Positions 24,318-32,997 of a stretch of 64,000 nt of DNA are shown piece by piece. The stretch's first letter is position 1; each line of letters opens with the position of its first letter. Below the pieces are notes generated by a model. That model had not been told where the DNA came from and ran no database searches. It was given only the letters and a program-made list of their open reading frames with translations. The DNA comes from Rhizobium sp. BK418 (GTDB lineage: Bacteria; Pseudomonadota; Alphaproteobacteria; Rhizobiales; Rhizobiaceae): assembly GCF_004341105.1 (NCBI RefSeq), contig NZ_SLZK01000004.1, positions 248,001-312,000 on the forward strand, read 5' to 3'. A program made the translations under genes and the position numbers.

Positions 24318-25985
24318 ATGGCTCTTGCTCTCGTCAGTTCCTTCGCCCCGCCCGTCCGTCACGACCATGACGGCCGCAAGGAAGCCCCTGTTATCGATGC
24401 GCGCAATATCGGCGTGAACTTCAAGGTCGAACATGGCACCGTCGAAGCTGTGAAGGATATTTCCTTCCAGCTTTATCGCGGCGAAACGATCGCCATCGTC
24501 GGCGAATCCGGCTCCGGCAAGTCGGTGACGGCGCGCACTGTGATGGGCCTCTTGTCCAAGCGGGCGGTGATTTCGCCGCGCTCAAGCGTCGAATATGACG
24601 GCAACAATATCCTGAAATTTTCCGAGAGGGCGCGCCGCAAACTGCGTGGCGACCGCATCTCGATGATCTTTCAGGAGCCCATGAGCTCGCTGAACCCGAT
24701 CTATACGATCGGCAGCCAGATCGTCGAAGCGATCCGCGTTCACCGCAAGATGAGCCGCAAGCAGGCCGACGCTAAGGCGCTGGAACTGCTGAAGCAGGTG
24801 CAGATTCCCGATCCCGAGGCACGGCTGCGGCAATATCCGCATCAGCTTTCGGGCGGCCAGCGTCAGCGCGTGATGATCGCCATGGCGCTCGCCAACGATC
24901 CCGACGTGCTGATCGCCGACGAGCCGACGACGGCGCTCGACGTGACCGTCCAGGCGCAGATCCTCAACCTCATTCGCAACCTTCAGACCGAATTACGGAT
25001 GGCGGTGATCCTCATTACCCACGACCTGACGGTCGTGCGCAAATTCTCCGACTATGTCTATGTGATGCAGCACGGCGAGATGCGCGAGCATAACGTCACT
25101 GAACAGCTCTTCGCCAATCCGCAGCATCCCTATACCAAGCATTTGCTGGCATCCGAGCCGCGCGGCCAGGCCAATCCGCTGCCTGAGGGATCAGATATTA
25201 TTCTAGATGCCCGCGGCGTACGCGTCTCCTTCATGATGCGCCATGGCGGTTTCTTCAAGCCGCAATTGCGCGAGCTGGTCGCTGTCGACAGCCTCAATCT
25301 GACACTCAGGCGTCACGAGACGCTGGGTCTCGTCGGCGAATCGGGTTCGGGCAAGACGACCTTCGGCCAGGCTCTGCTGAGGCTCAGTGACACTGACAAC
25401 GGCGAGATCTATTTCGACCGGCAGCCGATCCACGGCAAGTCGCGGGCCGAAATGCGACCTTTGCGCTCGCGCATGCAGGTGGTCTTTCAGGATCCCTTCG
25501 CCTCCCTCAACCCGCGCATGACGATCGGCCAGATCATCGAGGAGGGGCTTGTTGTCAATAAGCTTGGCGCCACCAGGGGCGAGCGGCTGGACCGCGTTCG
25601 CGAGGCGCTGATTGCTGCCGGCATGCCGGGCAATATCCTCTCACGCTTTCCCCATGAATTTTCCGGCGGTCAGCGCCAGCGCATCGCCATCGCACGAGCG
25701 ATCGCTCTGGAGCCGGAATTTATCCTGCTCGACGAGCCGACCTCGGCGCTCGATCTCTCCATCCAAGCGCAGATCATCGAACTCCTGCGCAAGCTGCAGG
25801 ACGAGCGGGGTCTCAGCTACCTTTTCATTTCGCATGACCTGAAGGTCGTGCGCGCCCTCTGCCACCGTGTAATCGTCATGCAGCACGGCAAGATCATGGA
25901 AGAGGGGCCTGTCAACGAAGTCCTTTCCAATCCCAAGACACCCTACACCGAACGGCTCGTCAGAGCCGCTTTCGAGGTAGCCTAA
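24318..25985 (+). CDS. agpD: Alpha-galactoside ABC transporter, double ATP-binding protein
   Basis: The 555-residue protein is a fusion of two peptide-family ATPases, replacing the usual DppD and DppF pair. Walker A motifs GESGSGKS (near residue 62) and GESGSGKT (near 340) and two signatures (LSGGQRQRVMIAMAL and FSGGQRQRIAIARAI) are visible. The C-terminal cysteine-containing domain seen in single DppD/F proteins is missing from both halves. The start at 24318 has GAGGTG six bases upstream; ATG 24312 would be too close to it. The gene ends 23 bases before the second GH4 gene, in the same operon. Confidence 0.88.
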   Translation: MALALVSSFAPPVRHDHDGRKEAPVIDARNIGVNFKVEHGTVEAVKDISFQLYRGETIAIVGESGSGKSVTARTVMGLLSKRAVISPRSSVEYDGNNILKFSERARRKLRGDRISMIFQEPMSSLNPIYTIGSQIVEAIRVHRKMSRKQADAKALELLKQVQIPDPEARLRQYPHQLSGGQRQRVMIAMALANDPDVLIADEPTTALDVTVQAQILNLIRNLQTELRMAVILITHDLTVVRKFSDYVYVMQHGEMREHNVTEQLFANPQHPYTKHLLASEPRGQANPLPEGSDIILDARGVRVSFMMRHGGFFKPQLRELVAVDSLNLTLRRHETLGLVGESGSGKTTFGQALLRLSDTDNGEIYFDRQPIHGKSRAEMRPLRSRMQVVFQDPFASLNPRMTIGQIIEEGLVVNKLGATRGERLDRVREALIAAGMPGNILSRFPHEFSGGQRQRIAIARAIALEPEFILLDEPTSALDLSIQAQIIELLRKLQDERGLSYLFISHDLKVVRALCHRVIVMQHGKIMEEGPVNEVLSNPKTPYTERLVRAAFEVA

Positions 25986-26008
25986 TTTCAGAATGCCGGA
26001 GGTTCATA

Positions 26009-27373
26009 ATGGCAAATCCCAGAATAGCGTTCATCGGAGCTGGCTCCACCGTTTTCATGAAGAATATCGTCGGCGATATTCTGCAGCGTCCAGCGCTGTC
26101 GGGCGCCACGATCGCGCTGATGGACATCAATCCGCAGCGGCTTGAAGAAAGCGCCATCGTCGTCAACAAGCTGATCTCGACACTTGGCGTGAAAGCGAAG
26201 GCTGAGACCTACTCCGATCAGCGCAAGGCGCTGTCTGGCGCCGATTTCGTCGTCGTCGCCTTCCAGATCGGCGGCTACGAGCCCTGTACGGTGACCGATT
26301 TCGAGGTGCCGAAGAAATACGGCTTGCGCCAGACGATCGCCGATACGCTGGGCGTCGGCGGTATCATGCGTGGCCTGCGCACTGTGCCGCATCTTTGGAA
26401 AATCTGCGAGGATATGCGCGCCGTCTGCCCGAACGCCATCATGCTGCAATATGTAAACCCGATGGCGATCAATACCTGGGCGATCGCGGAGAAATATCCC
26501 GATATCAAGCAGGTCGGCCTCTGCCATTCAGTTCAGGGCACGGCGATGGAGCTCGCCCATGATCTCGACATCCCCTATGAAGAGATCCGCTACCGCTCGG
26601 CCGGCATCAACCATATGGCCTTCTACCTGAAGTTCGAGCATCGCCAGCCGGATGGTTCCTATAAGAACCTCTATCCCGATCTCGTGCGCGCCTATCGCGA
26701 GGGACGTGCGCCGAAGCCTGGCTGGAATCCGCGTTGCCCGAACAAGGTGCGTTATGAAATGCTGACGCGCCTCGGCTATTTCGTCACCGAAAGCTCGGAG
26801 CATTTTGCCGAATACACGCCTTACTTCATCAAGGAAGGCCGCGAGGACCTGATCGAGAAGTTCGGCATTCCTCTCGACGAATATCCGAAGCGCTGCATTG
26901 AACAGATCGCCCGCTGGAAAGGCCAGGCGGAAGCCTATCGGTCCGCAGACAAGATCGAAGTCAAGGAATCGAAGGAATATGCCTCCTCGATCATCAATTC
27001 CGTCTGGACCGGCGAGCCCTCGGTTATCTACGGCAACGTCCGCAACAATGGCTGCATCACCTCGCTGCCATCAAATTGCGCTGCCGAAGTGCCCTGCCTC
27101 GTTGATGCCTCCGGCATCCAACCGACCTATATCGGCGACCTGCCGCCGCAGTTGACCGCCCTGATCCGCACCAACATCAATGTCCAGGAGCTGACGGTCC
27201 AGGCACTGATGACGGAAAATCCCGAGCATATCTACCATGCCGCGATGATGGATCCGCATACGGCCGCCGAACTCGATCTCGACCAGATCTGGTCGCTGGT
27301 GGACGAATTGCTCGCCACCCACGGCGACTGGCTGCCGGAATGGGCACGGCCGAACAAGGTTCGCGCCGCCTGA
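26009..27373 (+). CDS. Second glycoside hydrolase family 4 enzyme (alpha-galactosidase or alpha-glucosidase)
   Basis: This 454-residue GH4 enzyme shares the NAD-binding N-terminus (FIGAGSTVFMKN) and the metal site LCHSVQGT and GINHMAFYL with the first GH4 gene. The two are clearly diverged and differ in length. It is last in the alpha-galactoside operon, preceded by GGAGG. GH4 members vary in sugar specificity, so it may handle a different anomer partner or raffinose-family oligosaccharides. In S. meliloti two alpha-galactosidase genes (agaL1, agaL2) accompany the agp genes, which fits. A stem-loop follows the stop codon. Confidence 0.88.
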   Translation: MANPRIAFIGAGSTVFMKNIVGDILQRPALSGATIALMDINPQRLEESAIVVNKLISTLGVKAKAETYSDQRKALSGADFVVVAFQIGGYEPCTVTDFEVPKKYGLRQTIADTLGVGGIMRGLRTVPHLWKICEDMRAVCPNAIMLQYVNPMAINTWAIAEKYPDIKQVGLCHSVQGTAMELAHDLDIPYEEIRYRSAGINHMAFYLKFEHRQPDGSYKNLYPDLVRAYREGRAPKPGWNPRCPNKVRYEMLTRLGYFVTESSEHFAEYTPYFIKEGREDLIEKFGIPLDEYPKRCIEQIARWKGQAEAYRSADKIEVKESKEYASSIINSVWTGEPSVIYGNVRNNGCITSLPSNCAAEVPCLVDASGIQPTYIGDLPPQLTALIRTNINVQELTVQALMTENPEHIYHAAMMDPHTAAELDLDQIWSLVDELLATHGDWLPEWARPNKVRAA

Positions 27374-27384
27374 GACCCAGACGC

Positions 27385-27416
27385 GATCAGCGCCGGCGGA
27401 TAAGTCGGCGCCGATC
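27385..27416. terminator. Stem-loop between convergent GH4 and RES genes
   Basis: GATC-A-GCGCCG and CGGCGC-C-GATC pair with one mismatch around a 10-base loop. It lies between two convergent stop codons, where a bidirectional terminator is expected, but no T-run is present. Confidence 0.4.
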
Positions 27417-27426
27417 ACGCTTAAGG

Positions 27427-27927
27427 CTACGACAATCTGCCTTCGTCATCGATCAATGTTAGGCGGCAAGGAGCAGTGTCGCTCCATCGCCAGAGCACGA
27501 GATTGAGATCGTCGCTTCTCGCCGCAGGAGCAAAACTCCTGACGAGGAGGCCATGATAGCCATCAGACACGAGTTTACGGAAAAAGGTTTGTGTTCGTGC
27601 CTCTCCGCTTGCCTTCATCTCATCGCGCCAGCTCGCTGCGGCCATCGCTTCGGCATCGATCCCTTCGGCTTTTAGCGCAGCCTCGTCCCTGCTGTCGAAG
27701 ATGCGCTCGATTTGAGCTTCGTAGGAGACAAGGGTCGTCGGTTGCAGGCTGCCGACCTGATTGGCTTCCCTGAGCGCAGTCAGAACGGACAGGGATGTAT
27801 AAAGCGCCGGCATTCCCTTGGGATTGAACCGGCCGCCGTAGAGTTCTGCTCCCCGCCCGGAGAGCGGCTCACGCGCATAGATCGGGTTCAGGGCACGGTA
27901 GAGTTTGCCTTCATACCGCATAGGCAC
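27427..27927 (-). CDS. RES-domain toxin of a RES-Xre toxin-antitoxin pair
   Basis: The 166-residue protein has the RES fold of the ParT/MbcT type. These toxins deplete NAD or modify a target by an ADP-ribosyltransferase-like reaction. The conserved N-terminal arginine is in KLYRALNP (about residue 9), with GRGAELYGGRFNPKG (about 22-36) and LYTSLSVLTALRE (about 41-53) carrying the glycine-rich and tyrosine/glutamate positions. The GTG start overlaps the last base of the antitoxin stop codon (TAGTG); an ATG six bases on is possible. Toxin second, antitoxin first is the usual order for this family. Confidence 0.88.
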   Translation of the reverse strand: MPMRYEGKLYRALNPIYAREPLSGRGAELYGGRFNPKGMPALYTSLSVLTALREANQVGSLQPTTLVSYEAQIERIFDSRDEAALKAEGIDAEAMAAASWRDEMKASGEARTQTFFRKLVSDGYHGLLVRSFAPAARSDDLNLVLWRWSDTAPCRLTLIDDEGRLS

Positions 27928-28277
27928 TAGGCGTGAATACCGGCATCGATCGCGTCGATATAATCCATGACCTCATCTGCCCGTCCGTCGCGGACGAGCT
28001 GCATAGCCGTCTGGCCCGAAAAGCCGGACAGAGGCTCGGAACGATACCAGGCATAGGCCATCAGCGCCGAGCCGAAGCGCGGTTCGACCTTGTTGACGAC
28101 CTCGATCATTTCACGCAGGCGTCGCTGCGTCTTGTCGGAGCGCAGACGATCCTTGCGTTGGATCGCATCCTTGCCGAGACCGGCAGTACGAGCGATCTCT
28201 TCGCTCGTCGTGCGGAAGGCATCGGCGATTTTGCGTGGCGCAAACAGACCGCCATCTGCGTATTGTGCGAGGCCCAT
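27927..28277 (-). CDS. Xre/MbcA/ParS-type antitoxin of the RES pair
   Basis: This 116-residue antitoxin has an N-terminal Xre-like helical region (about residues 12-45) and the C-terminal toxin-binding domain (DUF2384), here ERFGSALMAYAWYR-like: the visible string is EPRFGSALMAYAWYRSEPL near residue 68, then FSGQTAMQLVRDGRADEVMD. It would bind its promoter and neutralise the RES toxin. A near-perfect palindrome with TATATA at its centre lies 27 bases before the start codon, fitting autoregulation. Confidence 0.88.
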   Translation of the reverse strand: MGLAQYADGGLFAPRKIADAFRTTSEEIARTAGLGKDAIQRKDRLRSDKTQRRLREMIEVVNKVEPRFGSALMAYAWYRSEPLSGFSGQTAMQLVRDGRADEVMDYIDAIDAGIHA

Positions 28278-28303
28278 GATTCCATCTCAGTGTCGTTAAT
28301 ACT

Positions 28304-28319
28304 GACGTTATATAGCGTC
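28304..28319 (-). promoter_or_regulatory. Palindromic operator/promoter candidate of the RES-Xre pair
   Basis: GACGTTATATAGCGTC is symmetric except at one base pair, with arms GACG and CGTC around TATATA, which can double as a -10 box. It lies 27 bases upstream of the antitoxin start codon, where Xre-type antitoxins normally repress. Confidence 0.5.
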
Positions 28320-28426
28320 GAAATGAGCGGCATTCAATGCCACGCCTGGCATCCGCCGACACGTAGGCCTTCTTGGCAACCCGCAGTCACATAGGCGCTG
28401 CTTGCCATCATCAACGCACTTCCAGC

Positions 28427-29299
28427 CTACCGGTCAAAGAACAGCCTTTCGGCATTGTCGATGAAGATCTTGCGGGCGAGCGTGGTCTCGCCGATCGCCT
28501 CCTGGATTCCGTCGATCAGGTCGGCATCGTCGGGCATATCATTCCAGAGTTCGGTATGAGGCCAATCGCTGCCCCAAAGCAGCTTTTCCGGATGGCTGGC
28601 TGCGAGTGCGCGCACCACCTCGGCAAAACCTGCATAACGGCGCTCGCGCGTCAGCCTATAAGGTGCCGTGAGCTTGATGTAGCCACCGGGACTATCCGCC
28701 AGCCGCTGGAAGGCCGGAACATAGTTCCGCCATGCGCCGTCAGCGAGGGGGATGAAGCCCAGATGGTCGATGACGAACCTGATACCGAGATGGGGCAGCC
28801 ACCCGGCAAGATCACCAATTTGCTCCGGACTGACTTGAAGCTGCAGCGACCAGCCGAAATCGCCGATTGCAGCCGCCAATACCTCAGCGGCCGCAAGCGG
28901 CAGACCGCCCTTGTTGCGGGTGTTGATGCGCACGCCGCGCACACCGAGCCGGTCAAGACGGGCGATCTCGCCAGGTGTTGTCTCGGGATCGATGACGACG
29001 ATACCACGGAGGCGATCCGGGAAGGCGGTGAGTGCTTCGATCAGAACCTGGTTGTCGAGCCCGTAGACACTTGGCTGGACAAGGATACCCCTGCCGATAT
29101 CGAGCCGGTCGGCAAAGGCGATCCAGTCGGCAGTTGTCGCAATATCGGGCGTATAGCTGCGCGGCGTATTAAGCGGCGCTCCGGATCGGAAGACATGAAA
29201 ATGCGTGTCGATCGTGTCTTGCGGCAATGGGTTCGCCGGTAGGCGCGTCAATGGCAAGCGCGGCAGGCAGAGCGGGGCATCGCTATCCACCATGCTCAT
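28427..29299 (-). CDS. Amidohydrolase-family lactonase-like protein
   Basis: This 290-residue TIM-barrel hydrolase belongs to the amidohydrolase-2 family, which includes sugar lactonases and 2-pyrone-4,6-dicarboxylate lactonase. The metal/active-site motifs are DTHFHVF (about residue 30), a histidine in RFVIDHLGF (about 172) and WGSDWPHTEL (about 245). Its start overlaps the stop of the dehydratase gene (ATGA) with GGAGG before it, so the two work together. I infer that it opens a sugar lactone to give the acid dehydrated by its partner. The exact lactone is not known. Confidence 0.8.
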   Translation of the reverse strand: MSMVDSDAPLCLPRLPLTRLPANPLPQDTIDTHFHVFRSGAPLNTPRSYTPDIATTADWIAFADRLDIGRGILVQPSVYGLDNQVLIEALTAFPDRLRGIVVIDPETTPGEIARLDRLGVRGVRINTRNKGGLPLAAAEVLAAAIGDFGWSLQLQVSPEQIGDLAGWLPHLGIRFVIDHLGFIPLADGAWRNYVPAFQRLADSPGGYIKLTAPYRLTRERRYAGFAEVVRALAASHPEKLLWGSDWPHTELWNDMPDDADLIDGIQEAIGETTLARKIFIDNAERLFFDR

Positions 29300-31008
29300 T
29301 TCGCCTCCAGATCCTCATGCTGGAGGAAATCGAAGTCGACGCCTTCATCAGCCTGCAGCACGCGCGCGTGATAGAGCTTCGCATAACCGCGTGCCGGTTC
29401 GGCTGCCGATATATTTCCGAGTTCCGTCATCCGCCGGTCAAATTCTGCCTGATCGATGGTAAGGTCTATGCGTCGTTCCTTGACGTCGAGGCGGATACGG
29501 TCACCGGTTCTGACGATTGCCAGCGGCCCGCCGGCGGCGGCCTCGGGGGCAATATGCAGCACGATGGTGCCGAAGGCAGTGCCGCTCATGCGGGCATCGG
29601 AGATGCGCACCATATCCTTGACGCCCTGGCGGGCGAGTTTGCGCGGGATCGGCAGATAGCCGGCTTCCGGCATACCCGGCGCCCCCTTTGGGCCGGCATT
29701 GCGCAGGACGAGAATATCGTCAGCGCTGACATCGAGATCGTCGCTGTCGATCCGCAAGGTCATGTCCTGGACGGAATCGAAGACAACCGCGCGCCCTTCA
29801 TGCTGCAACAGATCCTTTGACGCAGCCGATTGTTTGATCACGGCGCCGCGCGGCGCGAGATTGCCCTGGAGCACGGCGATCGTGCCGATGGGCTTCAGTG
29901 GTCTTTCGACCGTGCGGATGATGGTCTGGCCGGGCTCGTCGGGTGCCGCATCGATCACCTCGCCGATCGTTTTGCCATAGACAGTCCGCTGGCCGCCGTC
30001 GATTTCGTGGCGTACCGCCTTCAGCAGCGTTTGCACGCCGCCGGCCTCGTGGAACTGCTCCATGTAATGCTGGCCGGAGGGCTGAAGGTCGACGAGCAGC
30101 GGGATGATCTTGCCGAGCCTGTCGAGTTCGGCCATGTCGAGGCGAATGCCAAGTCGCCCGGTAATGGCGGCAAGGTGGACGACGGCATTGGTCGAGCCGC
30201 CCATCGCCTGTAGGGCGACGAGGCCGTTGCGGATCGCGGCTGGCGTCAGGATATCGCGCACGGTCGGAGCAGCCGGGTTCGATGCAAGTCCGGCAGCAAC
30301 GCGACCGGTTTCCTCTGCCAAACGCACACGCTCGGATTCAGCAGCAGGTGCCGATCCTGCCCGAGGAAGGCAGAGGCCCATCACTTCTGTCAGGTTGGCC
30401 ATGGTGCTTGCCGTTCCCATGACCGTGCAGGTGCCGATTGAGCTCGCTAGCTTATTGTTGACGTCGATAATTTCGGCCTCGTCGATTTCGCCGGCGCGGA
30501 AGCGACCCCAGAAACGCCGACAATCGGTGCAGGCGCCAAGCCTTTCGCCCTTGTGGTGGCCGACGGCCATCGGTCCGGTCGGCAGGAAGATTGCCGGGAT
30601 CTCGCTGCTCGCGGCGGCCATGATCTGCGCCGGCAGCGTCTTGTCGCAGCCACCGATGAGGATGACGGCATCCATCGGCTGGGCGCGGATCATCTCCTCG
30701 GTTTCCATCGCCATCAGATTGCGCAAATACATCGAGGTCGGCGAGGCGAAGCTCTCGTGGATGGAAATGGTCGGGAAGACCATCGGCATGGCGCCAGCCA
30801 GCATAACACCGCGCTTGGCCGCTTCGATCAGCTGTGGGACATTGCCATGGCATGGGTTGAAATCGCTGTAGGTATTGGCAATTCCCACGATCGGCCGATC
30901 CAGAGCATCGTCTGAATAGCCCATCGCCTTGATGAACGCCTTTCTGAGGAAAAGGGAAAAACCCTGATCGCCGTAACTCGTCAGCTTGCGACGAAGACCG
31001 CTCGACAT
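29296..31008 (-). CDS. IlvD/Edd-family sugar-acid dehydratase
   Basis: The 570-residue protein is an iron-sulfur dehydratase of the IlvD/Edd family. The cluster-binding cysteines are in NPCHGN (about residue 53), GGCDKT (about 121) and a third near SIGTCTVMGTAS (about 193). Length and the insert ACTDCRRFWGRFRAG agree better with pentonate/hexonate dehydratases (arabinonate, xylonate or similar) than with true dihydroxy-acid dehydratase of branched-chain amino acid synthesis. The neighbours are catabolic, which supports that reading. It would yield a 2-keto-3-deoxy sugar acid. A TTGACA-N16-TAGGCT promoter lies 34 bases before the start. Confidence 0.85.
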   Translation of the reverse strand: MSSGLRRKLTSYGDQGFSLFLRKAFIKAMGYSDDALDRPIVGIANTYSDFNPCHGNVPQLIEAAKRGVMLAGAMPMVFPTISIHESFASPTSMYLRNLMAMETEEMIRAQPMDAVILIGGCDKTLPAQIMAAASSEIPAIFLPTGPMAVGHHKGERLGACTDCRRFWGRFRAGEIDEAEIIDVNNKLASSIGTCTVMGTASTMANLTEVMGLCLPRAGSAPAAESERVRLAEETGRVAAGLASNPAAPTVRDILTPAAIRNGLVALQAMGGSTNAVVHLAAITGRLGIRLDMAELDRLGKIIPLLVDLQPSGQHYMEQFHEAGGVQTLLKAVRHEIDGGQRTVYGKTIGEVIDAAPDEPGQTIIRTVERPLKPIGTIAVLQGNLAPRGAVIKQSAASKDLLQHEGRAVVFDSVQDMTLRIDSDDLDVSADDILVLRNAGPKGAPGMPEAGYLPIPRKLARQGVKDMVRISDARMSGTAFGTIVLHIAPEAAAGGPLAIVRTGDRIRLDVKERRIDLTIDQAEFDRRMTELGNISAAEPARGYAKLYHARVLQADEGVDFDFLQHEDLEAK

Positions 31009-31041
31009 TGTTCCTCCCTCGTCTCTCTTAATTCGAGATCA

Positions 31042-31069
31042 AGCCTAGTGGGATATGCATGATTGTCAA
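31042..31069 (-). promoter_or_regulatory. Sigma-70-type promoter of the dehydratase-lactonase unit
   Basis: On the minus strand TTGACA (31069-31064) and TAGGCT (31047-31042) are separated by 16 bases, about 34 bases before the dehydratase start codon. Confidence 0.5.
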
Positions 31070-31113
31070 TAAAGAAGATGCGTCTCCACCCGTGTCCATC
31101 ACTTTGATTGTCG

Positions 31114-31138
31114 TATCTTACGGAAAAAACCTAAGATA
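31114..31138. promoter_or_regulatory. Dyad in the divergent promoter of the sugar-acid genes
   Basis: TATCTTA (31114-31120) and TAAGATA (31132-31138) are perfect inverses separated by 11 bases. The position, upstream of both divergent units, suits a regulator site, perhaps for the GntR protein encoded 1.1 kb downstream. Confidence 0.4.
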
Positions 31139-31159
31139 AATCGTGATAATTTCTATTTT

Positions 31160-31175
31160 TGCACGAGCTTGTGCA
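31160..31175. promoter_or_regulatory. Second dyad in the divergent promoter of the sugar-acid genes
   Basis: TGCAC and GTGCA are inverses separated by GAGCTT, about 55 bases before the oxidoreductase start codon. It differs in sequence from the dyad at 31114, so it may serve another regulator or be chance. Confidence 0.3.
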
Positions 31176-31230
31176 TTGGCATTCGGCGAGGCGGCGTCTA
31201 GATTATCGATAAAATGACATGAGGTGAGGC

Positions 31231-32256
31231 ATGGCAGAGATCAGGCGAAGACGAGTAGGGATGATTGGCGCCGGTTGGGTCAGCGAGTATCACCTACCGG
31301 CATGGAAGAAGCAGTCCGCACGCGCCGACATCGTGGCGATTGCTGATCCTTCCGCGCGAGCACTTGAGGCCAAAAGCCAGAATTTTGGCATTGCTCGCAG
31401 CTACCCCAGCGCGGAGGCGATGTTCGCCGAAGAAACACTCGACGCCGTCGATATCTGCGCCCCACGTGAGGCTCATGTGGAGCTTGTGCAACTGGCGGCA
31501 GCCAATGGTGTCGATATTCTTTGTCAGAAGCCGCTGGCACCCGATTATGATCAGGCTGCCGCTCTCATCGCAGGCCTGCCCAAGTCAACCCGCTTGATGG
31601 TGCATGAGAACTGGCGGTTCCGCGCCTATTACCGGCGGCTCAAGGCGTGGCTTCAGGAGGGATTGGCTGGTGAGATCAGGCAGGTGCAGTTTGAGTTCTT
31701 CTCGAGCGGCATGATCGCTGATGCCGAAGGGGACAGGCCGGCTCTGATCCGCCAGCCGTTTTTCCGTAGGCAGCAGCGTCTGCTGGTCATGGAAATAATG
31801 ATCCATCACTTGGATACGCTCCGGTACCTGCTTGGCGAGATGGAGGTGATTGCGGCACGGCTCGAGCGCAGCAACGACGACATCATTGCCGAAGATGTCG
31901 CTGCCGTCGTTCTGCGCCGTCTGGACGACGGCGTGATCATCACTGTAAACGCCAATCTCGCGGTGCATGGTGCGCCGCCGGCGCCGCGTGATCATCTGCG
32001 GATCTTCGGGGCGCAGGCAACGCTGGAGCTGGAGGGAAGCCGTTTGTCGGCGACGGGCCTTGTTCGTCGCGAGGAAGAGTTCGATGCGGATACCGTCTAT
32101 CAGGAGGCTTATGACGCGACAATCGCGCATTTCCTCGATGGGCTGGACGGTCGCGTAAAGATGGAGACGGTGCCCGATGATAACATGAAGACACTGGCGC
32201 TGGTCGAAGAGATCTATCGGCGAAGCCGGTTCGACGCTCAACGCAAACCAAGATAA
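31231..32256 (+). CDS. Gfo/Idh/MocA-family oxidoreductase, probable sugar dehydrogenase
   Basis: The 341-residue NAD(P)-dependent oxidoreductase has an N-terminal Rossmann fold with MIGAGWVSEYHLPAW (about residues 11-25). The family's active-site segment appears as CQKPLAPDYDQA (about 92-103), with lysine in the cofactor/catalytic position. The C-terminal domain is the usual beta-sheet with a histidine-containing stretch MIHHLDTLRYLLGE (about 190-203). GAGGTGAGG precedes the start. Next to lactonase and dehydratase genes it probably oxidises a sugar to its lactone. A GntR gene follows 26 bases later in the same unit. Confidence 0.85.
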   Translation: MAEIRRRRVGMIGAGWVSEYHLPAWKKQSARADIVAIADPSARALEAKSQNFGIARSYPSAEAMFAEETLDAVDICAPREAHVELVQLAAANGVDILCQKPLAPDYDQAAALIAGLPKSTRLMVHENWRFRAYYRRLKAWLQEGLAGEIRQVQFEFFSSGMIADAEGDRPALIRQPFFRRQQRLLVMEIMIHHLDTLRYLLGEMEVIAARLERSNDDIIAEDVAAVVLRRLDDGVIITVNANLAVHGAPPAPRDHLRIFGAQATLELEGSRLSATGLVRREEEFDADTVYQEAYDATIAHFLDGLDGRVKMETVPDDNMKTLALVEEIYRRSRFDAQRKPR

Positions 32257-32282
32257 GATGGCTCGCCGTCGGAGGACTATTG

Positions 32283-32954
32283 ATGCAGACGCTCGATGAC
32301 ATCAGGGAAGACCAGATCGAACATGACGATCTGAGCATCGCACGCGCGCTTGAAGAAGACATCATCTTCGGACGGCTGGCGCCTGGTACACGTCTGACTG
32401 AAGATACCTTGCTGGCGCGCTTCCACGTCACCCGTCATTTCGCCCGCCAGGCGATCGTCCAGCTGGAAACGATGGGCATCGTCGTGCGCGAGCGCAACAA
32501 GGGTGCCACTGTGCGCTCGCTGACCCCTCGCCAGGTGCAGGAGATCTATGATGTGCGCGAACTGCTGCAGCGGCAGGCTGCTCTCTGGATTCCCTTGCCC
32601 GCACCCGACAAACTGATCGCCGATCTGACGGCCCTGCATGAAGAGCACGGCCGTCACGTCGAAGCCGGCTACCTACGCGGCGTGCACGAGACGAATGACC
32701 GATTCCACCTGACGCTTTTCGGCGCCTGCGGCAATTCCTATCTCGTGCAATCGATCGAACTTTATATGCGCCTCAGCCTGCCGGTGCGCGCCAACTCTAT
32801 GTCGAGCAAGGAATCCCTGCAGATCTCGCATGAACATCATCGGCTGATGATCGAGATGCTGAAGGGCCGGGACAATTGGGTTCTGGCGCAGCTCTGTGTC
32901 GATCATCTGCAGCCGAGCAAGAAGCGTTATCTCGCCTATGTAAGCGAGAATTGA
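32283..32954 (+). CDS. GntR family (FCD) transcriptional regulator
   Basis: This 223-residue regulator has an N-terminal winged helix (LARFHVTRHFARQAIVQLETM, about residues 42-62) and an FCD ligand-binding domain. The FCD domain has histidines and acidic residues at NDRFHLTLFG, SHEHHRLM and CVDHLQ that could form the usual metal site. It probably senses a sugar-acid intermediate and controls its own unit and the divergent dehydratase unit. The ATG at 32283 follows GGAGG by seven bases; the TTG just before it is in frame but less likely. Confidence 0.88.
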   Translation: MQTLDDIREDQIEHDDLSIARALEEDIIFGRLAPGTRLTEDTLLARFHVTRHFARQAIVQLETMGIVVRERNKGATVRSLTPRQVQEIYDVRELLQRQAALWIPLPAPDKLIADLTALHEEHGRHVEAGYLRGVHETNDRFHLTLFGACGNSYLVQSIELYMRLSLPVRANSMSSKESLQISHEHHRLMIEMLKGRDNWVLAQLCVDHLQPSKKRYLAYVSEN

Positions 32955-32997
32955 GGCCCTAGACGGCTTGGCCGGCGATCGTGTCGGCGGCCGCCGA

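Noticed and set aside
29296..31008. Branched-chain amino acid dihydroxy-acid dehydratase IlvD
   Set aside because: The catabolic neighbours and the ACTDCRRFWGRF insert fit the sugar-acid dehydratase branch better.
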